Shown here: positions 1-4,039 of the stretch, piece by piece | Position numbering within the stretch: position 1 is the first letter of the stretch | How the letters are laid out: each line of letters starts with the position of its first letter | From: Actinomycetota bacterium | Lineage (GTDB): Bacteria > Actinomycetota > Thermoleophilia > Gaiellales > Gaiellaceae | Length of the DNA: 5,080 nt | Reading direction: 5' to 3' | Assembly (NCBI GenBank): GCA_019234175.1 | Contig: JAFALP010000092.1 | Coordinates: forward strand, 1-5,080 | Made by a program: the position numbers and the translations under genes | Notes under the pieces: model-generated | Database searches by the model: none | What the model was told of the DNA's origin: nothing | What the model saw: the letters and a program-made list of their open reading frames with translations, nothing else

Positions 1-405
1 ATGGGGATCCAGGCCGTGAAGGGCGTCGAGATCGGCGACGGCTTCGCGCTCGCCGGTCTCCGCGGCTCCGAGGCGCACGACGAGATCGGGATGGACAAGC
101 GCCGCACGTCGAACCGCGCGGGCGGCATCGAGGGCGGCATGTCCAACGGCGAGGAGGTCGTCGTTCGCGCGGCGATGAAGCCGCTGCCGACGCTGATGAA
201 GCCGCTCGCGTCCCTCGACCTGGAGACGGGCGAGGCCGCGACCGCCCTCGTGGAGCGCAGCGACGTCTCCGCGGTGGAGGCGCTCGCCGTCGTCGCCGAG
301 GCGGCGGTGGCGTGGGAGCTCGCGCGCGCGGCACGGGACAAGTTCGGCGGCGACGCGCTCGGCGACTTCGTCGGTGCGTGGCAGGCGTACACGGAGCGGA
401 TCTGA
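1..405 (+). CDS. aroC: Chorismate synthase, C-terminal part (5' end outside window)
   Basis: Chorismate synthase converts 5-enolpyruvylshikimate-3-phosphate to chorismate with reduced FMN, the last step of the shikimate pathway, in the cytosol. The 134 visible residues are the C-terminal third of a protein usually about 360-390 residues long. The fragment opens with [13 protein letters not shown]. It then has the conserved [17 protein letters not shown] stretch (residues 34-50), which belongs to the FMN/substrate site, and the C-terminal family signature starting at [10 protein letters not shown] (85-94), followed by a helical tail. The ATG at base 1 is an internal methionine of the family alignment, so the true start lies upstream. 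The TGA stop (403-405) overlaps the start of the next gene, so the two are probably translationally coupled. Recognition is firm; only the 5' boundary is unknown. Confidence 0.96.
   Translation: MGIQAVKGVEIGDGFALAGLRGSEAHDEIGMDKRRTSNRAGGIEGGMSNGEEVVVRAAMKPLPTLMKPLASLDLETGEAATALVERSDVSAVEALAVVAEAAVAWELARAARDKFGGDALGDFVGAWQAYTERI
393..396 (+). promoter_or_regulatory. Shine-Dalgarno GGAG supporting the CTG start of aroKB
   Basis: GGAG lies inside the last codons of aroC and is followed by a 5-nt spacer and then CTG at 402. This is good ribosome-binding geometry. It favours CTG 402 over the in-frame GTG at 378, which would add eight residues without similarity, and over the ATG at 432, which would delete the first strand before the Walker A loop. 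Confidence 0.55.
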
Positions 406-1790
406 ACAAGCACATCGCGCTCATCGGGTTCATGGGCGCCGGCAAGTCGACGATGGCGCCGATCGTGGCCGAGCGCCTCGGCCGGGCTGCAATCGACGTC
501 GACGACGAGCTCGGCGTCGACATCCCGGCGCTCTTCGCGCAGGGCGAGGAGGCGTTCCGCGCGGTCGAGGCTCCGCGCACGGTCGCGCTTCTCGCCGGGA
601 CCGAGCCGGCGGTGCTCGCGCTGGGCGGCGGCTCGATCAAGTCCGACGAGGTCCGCGACGCGCTCGGCCGCTACGCCGTCACCGTCTTGCTCGACGTCGA
701 CGTCGATACCTGCTGGGAGCGCGTGAAGGCCAGCGATCGGCCACTCGCCCAGGACGAGGCAGCCTTCAGGCGGCTCAACGACGAGCGGCGACCGCTCTAC
801 GGCGGGCTCGCGGACGCCGTCGCACGCGACGTCGACGACGTCGTCCTCGCCGCCGCCGGCGTGCACGTCGGGCGCGGTTCCCTCGGGAAGCTCGGCTCGC
901 TCGTCCCCGGCGACGGTGCGGTCGCGCTCGTGTCCGACGCCCACGTCGCCGGCATCCACGGCATGGACGCGCAGCTCGCACTCGGCCCGCGCCTCGCCGA
1001 GACGCACGAGCTCCCCTCCGGCGAGGAGGCGAAGACGCTGCTCTCCCTCGACCGGCTCTGGCAGGGGCTCCGGCTCGGCCGGAGCGGCACCATCGCCGCC
1101 CTCGGCGGCGGCACGACGACCGACGCAGCCGGATATGCAGCCTCTGCATATTTGCGCGGCGTCCCGTGGGTGCCCGTCCCGACGAGCCTCGTGGGGCAGG
1201 TCGACGCCGCCATCGGCGGGAAGACCGGGATCGACCTGCCGCAGGGGAAGAACCTCGTCGGCGCCTTCCACTGGCCCGTGCGCACCGTCATCGACCCGGC
1301 ATTGCTGGAGACGCTTCCCGAGGCGCAGCGCCGCGAGGGCATGAGCGAGGTGGTGAAGACCGGGCTCCTCGCCGGCGAGCCGTTCTGGGATCTCGGCGAC
1401 GACGAGCTCGTCCGGCGCTGCGCCGCGTTCAAGGCCGGCGTCTGCCTCCGCGACCCGCACGACCACGGCGAACGGAAGATGCTGAACCTCGGCCACACCT
1501 TCGCGCACGCGCTCGAGGCCGCCGCCGGGTACGAGGGCGTCACGCACGGCCGCGCAGTCGCGCTCGGGCTCCTCGCCGCCCTCCGCCTGTCCGGCCGGGA
1601 CGTCGACCAGGTGGAGGAGCTTCTCCGGCCCGAGCCCGTGCCCGTCGACCGCGACCGCGCCTGGGAGGCGCTTCTCCGCGACAAGAAGGGCCCGCTCCGG
1701 CTCGTCCTTCTCGGCAAGGACGGCCCGCGCTGGGACGTCGAGGTCCCGGCCGATGAGGTTCGGCACGAGCTGGATCGGTTGATCGCATGA
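402..1790 (+). CDS. aroKB: Bifunctional shikimate kinase / 3-dehydroquinate synthase (AroK-AroB fusion)
   Basis: A single 462-residue chain catalyses two non-consecutive shikimate-pathway steps: ATP-dependent 3-phosphorylation of shikimate, and NAD/metal-dependent cyclisation of DAHP to 3-dehydroquinate. Numbering is from CTG 402. The kinase domain (about 1-150) has Walker A GFMGAGKS (9-16), the DVD shikimate site (32-34), FRAVE (52-56), GGG (75-77), lid RPL (113-115) and the RPLY adenine-side motif (130-133). The synthase domain (about 155-462) has [30 protein letters not shown], the GKNLVGAF loop, SEVVK, NLGHTF and THG. Its expected metal ligands are E316, H365 and H382. Both active sites look intact. 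The synthase part is short (about 310 residues against about 350-360 in free-standing enzymes) and follows the kinase with almost no linker. Two motif oddities are TTTD for the usual VVGD and HGR for HGE. Fusions in this order are known, for example in Thermotoga. The family start NKHIALIGF places the initiator at CTG 402. The gene overlaps aroC and aroQ by 4 nt each. Confidence 0.93.
   Translation: MNKHIALIGFMGAGKSTMAPIVAERLGRAAIDVDDELGVDIPALFAQGEEAFRAVEAPRTVALLAGTEPAVLALGGGSIKSDEVRDALGRYAVTVLLDVDVDTCWERVKASDRPLAQDEAAFRRLNDERRPLYGGLADAVARDVDDVVLAAAGVHVGRGSLGKLGSLVPGDGAVALVSDAHVAGIHGMDAQLALGPRLAETHELPSGEEAKTLLSLDRLWQGLRLGRSGTIAALGGGTTTDAAGYAASAYLRGVPWVPVPTSLVGQVDAAIGGKTGIDLPQGKNLVGAFHWPVRTVIDPALLETLPEAQRREGMSEVVKTGLLAGEPFWDLGDDELVRRCAAFKAGVCLRDPHDHGERKMLNLGHTFAHALEAAAGYEGVTHGRAVALGLLAALRLSGRDVDQVEELLRPEPVPVDRDRAWEALLRDKKGPLRLVLLGKDGPRWDVEVPADEVRHELDRLIA
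1133..1151 (+). repeat. Perfect 8-bp inverted repeat, AT-rich, inside aroB domain
   Basis: ATATGCAG (1133-1140) and its exact reverse complement CTGCATAT (1144-1151) flank a 3-nt CCT loop. In RNA the stem could extend by two G-U pairs (1131-1132 with 1152-1153). It lies in the synthase coding region just after the GGGTTTD motif, where the codons TAT, GCA, TCT, GCA, TAT and TTG are unlike the G/C-ending codons around them. Function is unknown; it could be a hairpin, a protein-binding site or chance. Confidence 0.6.
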
Positions 1791-2215
1791 GGGTCACGGT
1801 CCTGAACGGCGTGAACCTGAACGTCCTCGGGCGACGCGACCCGACGGTGTACGGCGGCCTCACCATCGCCGAGCTCGAGAGCCGCATCTACGAATGGGCG
1901 CGCGGCATGGAGCTGACCGTGCAGTGCCGGCAGACGAACAGCACCGGGGAGTTCATCAAGTGGTGCCACGACGCCTACGACAACACCGACGGCCTCGTCG
2001 TCAACCCGGCCGCGTGGACGCACTACGAGTGGTCGATCCACGACGCGCTCGAGCCGCTGACGATCCCGATCGTGGAAGTACATCTCTCCAACGTCGACGA
2101 GCGCGAGGAGTGGCGACGGCAGTCCGTCATCGCCGACCTCGTCGCCGCCCGTTTCTCCGGCCATGGGCCGGACGGATACAAGCTGGCCCTCGAATATCTG
2201 AAGGAGAACGTGTGA
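1787..2215 (+). CDS. aroQ: Type II 3-dehydroquinate dehydratase
   Basis: The enzyme dehydrates 3-dehydroquinate to 3-dehydroshikimate, the third shikimate-pathway step, normally as a cytosolic dodecamer of about 145-residue subunits. This chain has 142 residues, the normal length. The N-terminus VLNGVNLNVLGRRDPTVYG carries N10, the expected catalytic arginine R17 and the catalytic tyrosine Y22. The substrate-binding N73 is in VVNP, H79 in the TH pair, the catalytic H99 in EVHLSNV (97-103), and R110 in the EEWRRQS segment. The closing GPDGYKLALEYL matches the family C-terminus. Several normally constant positions differ: GPNLN is GVNLN, NPGAYTHTS is NPAAWTHYEW, and FRxHS is WRRQS. The core catalytic residues remain, so activity is expected. 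The ATG start overlaps the aroKB stop as ATGA (1787-1790); no strong Shine-Dalgarno is seen, so re-initiation by coupled ribosomes is likely. Confidence 0.95.
   Translation: MRVTVLNGVNLNVLGRRDPTVYGGLTIAELESRIYEWARGMELTVQCRQTNSTGEFIKWCHDAYDNTDGLVVNPAAWTHYEWSIHDALEPLTIPIVEVHLSNVDEREEWRRQSVIADLVAARFSGHGPDGYKLALEYLKENV
2201..2206 (+). promoter_or_regulatory. Shine-Dalgarno AAGGAG for the Xaa-Pro peptidase
   Basis: AAGGAG lies in the last codons of aroQ, with a 5-nt spacer before GTG at 2212. It fixes that GTG as the start, although the reading frame stays open for a further 106 codons upstream as a non-coding shadow of aroQ. Confidence 0.75.
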
Positions 2216-3243
2216 ATCGCATCGCCCGCCTGCGGGAGCGGCTCGAGGAGCCGCTGCTCGTCACCAACCTGGTCAACGTCCGCTACCTCTGCGGCTTCGA
2301 CAGCTCGAACGCCGCACTGCTCGTCGAGCAGGACCGCGTGCGGCTGTTCACGGACTTCCGCTACATCGACGCGGCGCGCGCGGTCGAGGACGTGGATCTC
2401 GTGCAGACGAAGCGCGCGATCATCGGGGAGCTGGCCGAGACGCTGAAGGGGCGGATCGGGTTCGAGACGGCGCTGCCGTTCGAGCAGTATCGGACGCTCG
2501 CATCCGGCGGCCTCGACGTCGTCCCGCGCAGCGGGCTCGTCGAGGCGCTGCGGGCAGTGAAGGACGAGAGCGAGCTCGCGCTCCTGCGGCGCGCGTGTGC
2601 GATCACCGACCTGACGTATGAGCGCCTCCTGGACGTGCGCTTCATCGGGCGGCGCGAGCGGGACGTCGCCTGGGACCTCGCGCGCCTCTTCCACGAGGAA
2701 GGGGCGGAGTCGTTCGCGTTCGAGTTCATCGTCGGCTCCGGGCCGACCGGCTCGCGTCCGCATGCGCGCGCCGGCGACCGGAAGATCGGCACCGGCGAGC
2801 TCGTCGTCATCGACGCGGGCTGCACCGTCGGCGGGTACTCGTCCGACTACACGCGCACGTTCTCGACGGGCCCGCTCGGCGAGCGCGAGCGCGAGGCGTA
2901 CGAGGTCGTCGCGCTCGCGCAGGACGCCGCCCTCGGCGGGATCCGCGCGGGGCTGAGCGGCGTGGACGCCGACCGGCTCGCGCGCGCGATCGTGGACGAG
3001 AGCGAGTTCGAGGGGCTCATGGGCCACGGGCTCGGCCACGGCCTCGGCCTCGAGGTGCACGAGGCGCCGAAGCTCTCGACGGAGTCCACCGACGTGCTCG
3101 AGGCGGGAAACGTCGTCACCGTCGAGCCCGGCGTCTACATCGCCGGCGAGTTCGGCATCCGCATCGAGGACGACGTCGTCGTGAAGGAGGACGGCATCGA
3201 GAACCTCAGCGGGTTCCGGAAGGACTTGGTGGAGGTCGGCTAG
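2212..3243 (+). CDS. M24B family Xaa-Pro peptidase (PepQ/YqhT-like)
   Basis: This is a cytosolic dinuclear-metal peptidase of the pita-bread fold that removes residues from Xaa-Pro bonds, either as an aminopeptidase or as a dipeptidase; sequence alone does not separate the two. It has 343 residues, typical of YqhT/PepQ-like proteins. The N-terminal creatinase-type domain (about 1-115) includes VTNLVNVRYLCGF and LFTDFRY. The catalytic domain (about 120-343) carries all five metal ligands: D201 (VVIDAG), D212 (SDYTRTF), H276 (GHGLGHGLGLEVHE), E305 (TVEPGVYI) and E319 (GIRIEDDV). The accessory histidines H184 (SRPHAR) and H283 are also present. The GTG start overlaps the aroQ stop as GTGA (2212-2215) and has a strong AAGGAG. 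An aroQ - Xaa-Pro peptidase - efp order also occurs in Bacillus. The partnership with efp is suggestive because both concern proline-rich sequences, but no functional link is demonstrated. Confidence 0.94.
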   Translation: MNRIARLRERLEEPLLVTNLVNVRYLCGFDSSNAALLVEQDRVRLFTDFRYIDAARAVEDVDLVQTKRAIIGELAETLKGRIGFETALPFEQYRTLASGGLDVVPRSGLVEALRAVKDESELALLRRACAITDLTYERLLDVRFIGRRERDVAWDLARLFHEEGAESFAFEFIVGSGPTGSRPHARAGDRKIGTGELVVIDAGCTVGGYSSDYTRTFSTGPLGEREREAYEVVALAQDAALGGIRAGLSGVDADRLARAIVDESEFEGLMGHGLGHGLGLEVHEAPKLSTESTDVLEAGNVVTVEPGVYIAGEFGIRIEDDVVVKEDGIENLSGFRKDLVEVG

Positions 3244-3244
3244 C

Positions 3245-3250
3245 TACCAT
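3245..3250 (+). promoter_or_regulatory. Candidate -10 box TACCAT before efp
   Basis: TACCAT fits the actinobacterial TAnnnT -10 element and ends 9 nt before GTG 3260, which predicts a transcript with no leader or about 3 nt of it. No convincing -35 box is seen. The nearest Shine-Dalgarno-like GGAGG (3231-3235) is 24 nt from the start, too far to serve it. Confidence 0.45.
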
Positions 3251-3259
3251 CGACCGTTC

Positions 3260-3826
3260 GTGGCAGACCAGGTCGACACGAACAGCTTCAAGAACGGCAT
3301 GCACATCGAGCTCGACGGCAAGGTGTGGCGCATCGTCGAGTTCCAGCACGTGAAGCCGGGCAAGGGCGGCGCGTTCGTCCGCACGAAGCTGAAGGGGCTC
3401 GACAACGGGGCCGTCGTCGACCGGACGTTCCGCGCCGGCGAGAAGTTCCCGCGCGTGCACACGGAGACGAAGAACGTGCAGTACCTGTACGACGATGGCG
3501 GCGAAGTCCACTTCATGGACACGGAGTCGTACGAGCAGTTCGCGCTCCCGCACTCCGACCTCGAGGACGAGCTGCCGTTCATGCAGCCGAACGCGACCGT
3601 GCAGGTGCTCGCGGTGGACGGCAAGCCGTCGTCCGTGTCGATGCCCGCGTCCGTCGAGCTGGCGGTCGTCGAGACCGAGCCCGGCGTGAAGGGCGACACC
3701 GTCTCCAACGTGACGAAGCCGGCCACGCTCGAGACCGGCGCGGTCATCCAGGTGCCGCTGTTCGTGAACGTCGGCGACCGCCTCAAGGTCGATCCGCGCG
3801 AGAAGCGCTACATCAGCCGGGCGTAG
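3260..3826 (+). CDS. efp: Translation elongation factor P
   Basis: EF-P binds ribosomes stalled on polyproline stretches, between the P and E sites, and promotes peptide-bond formation. The length of 188 residues is standard. The N-terminal KOW-like domain (about 1-65) contains WRIVEFQHVKPGKGGAF; the loop-tip lysine is K35 in PGKGG. Two OB domains follow (about 66-130 and 131-188). The C-terminal family signature is present as KPATLETGAVIQVPLFVNVGD (from residue 153), ending in VDPREKRYISRA. The GTG at 3260 gives MADQVDTNSFKNG, which matches the usual N-terminus. The next methionine, M14, would remove the first strand. The loop sequence resembles the Bacillus type more than the KPGKGPA loop reported for many actinobacteria. 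Whether K35 is modified cannot be seen here, and no modification enzyme is in the window. Confidence 0.97.
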   Translation: MADQVDTNSFKNGMHIELDGKVWRIVEFQHVKPGKGGAFVRTKLKGLDNGAVVDRTFRAGEKFPRVHTETKNVQYLYDDGGEVHFMDTESYEQFALPHSDLEDELPFMQPNATVQVLAVDGKPSSVSMPASVELAVVETEPGVKGDTVSNVTKPATLETGAVIQVPLFVNVGDRLKVDPREKRYISRA

Positions 3827-3829
3827 ACT
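3824..3829 (+). promoter_or_regulatory. Candidate -10 box TAGACT, using the efp stop codon
   Basis: The TAG stop of efp forms the first half of TAGACT (TAnnnT). The box ends 7 nt before GTG 3837, the spacing expected if transcription starts at or within a base of the start codon (leaderless). No Shine-Dalgarno and no clear -35 are visible. Confidence 0.4.
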
Positions 3830-3836
3830 CCCACCG

Positions 3837-4028
3837 GTGATCTGGCGCACCGCGCTGCTGCTGGCCTACGTCGGGCTCGGCATCGTGTTCGGCGTCGTCC
3901 TCGGCGGCGGCTGGGTCGTCCTCCTCTTCTTCGCCGTGTGGGGAGGCGTGTGGCTCGGCTTCTCGCTCTTCTGGAGTTGGGGCGACCGGGCACGTGAGGC
4001 GCTGATGAAGCGCTCCACCTCCGGCTAA
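3837..4028 (+). CDS. Small two-helix membrane protein of unknown function
   Basis: This 63-residue protein was not assigned to a named family. Two hydrophobic stretches are visible, about residues 5-23 (leucine/valine/glycine-rich) and 26-47 (tryptophan- and phenylalanine-rich), joined by a short GGG turn. A hydrophilic tail follows with R51, R53, K58 and R59. By the positive-inside rule the tail, and the R4-bearing N-terminus, would face the cytoplasm, giving a membrane hairpin. There is no cleavable signal peptide. The GTG start comes 10 nt after efp. In Bacillus the small membrane protein YqhV occupies the corresponding place after efp; the position is alike, but homology is not established. 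Coding is supported by the clean hydrophobic pattern, the tight spacing between two genes and the in-frame TAA. It could assist the downstream carboxylase-like gene, but nothing in the sequence proves this. Confidence 0.75.
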   Translation: MIWRTALLLAYVGLGIVFGVVLGGGWVVLLFFAVWGGVWLGFSLFWSWGDRAREALMKRSTSG

Positions 4029-4031
4029 GGT
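4026..4031 (+). promoter_or_regulatory. Candidate -10 box TAAGGT, using the upstream stop codon
   Basis: The TAA stop of the small membrane gene forms the start of TAAGGT (TAnnnT). The box ends 8 nt before GTG 4040. The alternative reading is that AAGG inside the box acts as a weak Shine-Dalgarno 9 nt from the start; the sequence does not exclude either. Confidence 0.38.
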
Positions 4032-4039
4032 CCCAGGCC

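Noticed and set aside
1..3. ATG at the first base as the start of aroC
   Set aside because: The sequence after it matches the middle of chorismate synthase, so it is an internal Met and the gene is cut by the window edge.
374..1756. Long + strand frame of 460 codons overlapping aroKB
   Set aside because: It is almost entirely Arg/Ala/Gly/Pro, typical of a shifted frame in very GC-rich DNA. The kinase and synthase motifs are in the other frame.
797..2164. Long open frame on the minus strand (455 codons)
   Set aside because: It lies opposite aroKB and aroQ, has low-complexity Arg/Ser/Pro-rich composition and no recognisable motif. It is a product of G/C-ending codons in the real genes.
2023..3060. 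Long open frame on the minus strand (345 codons)
   Set aside because: It is antisense to the well-supported Xaa-Pro peptidase and rich in Arg, Ala, Glu and Val, with no family features.
3832..3839. Palindrome CACCGGTG across the start codon of the small membrane gene
   Set aside because: An 8-base GC-rich palindrome is expected often by chance in DNA of this composition, and no second copy was noticed.
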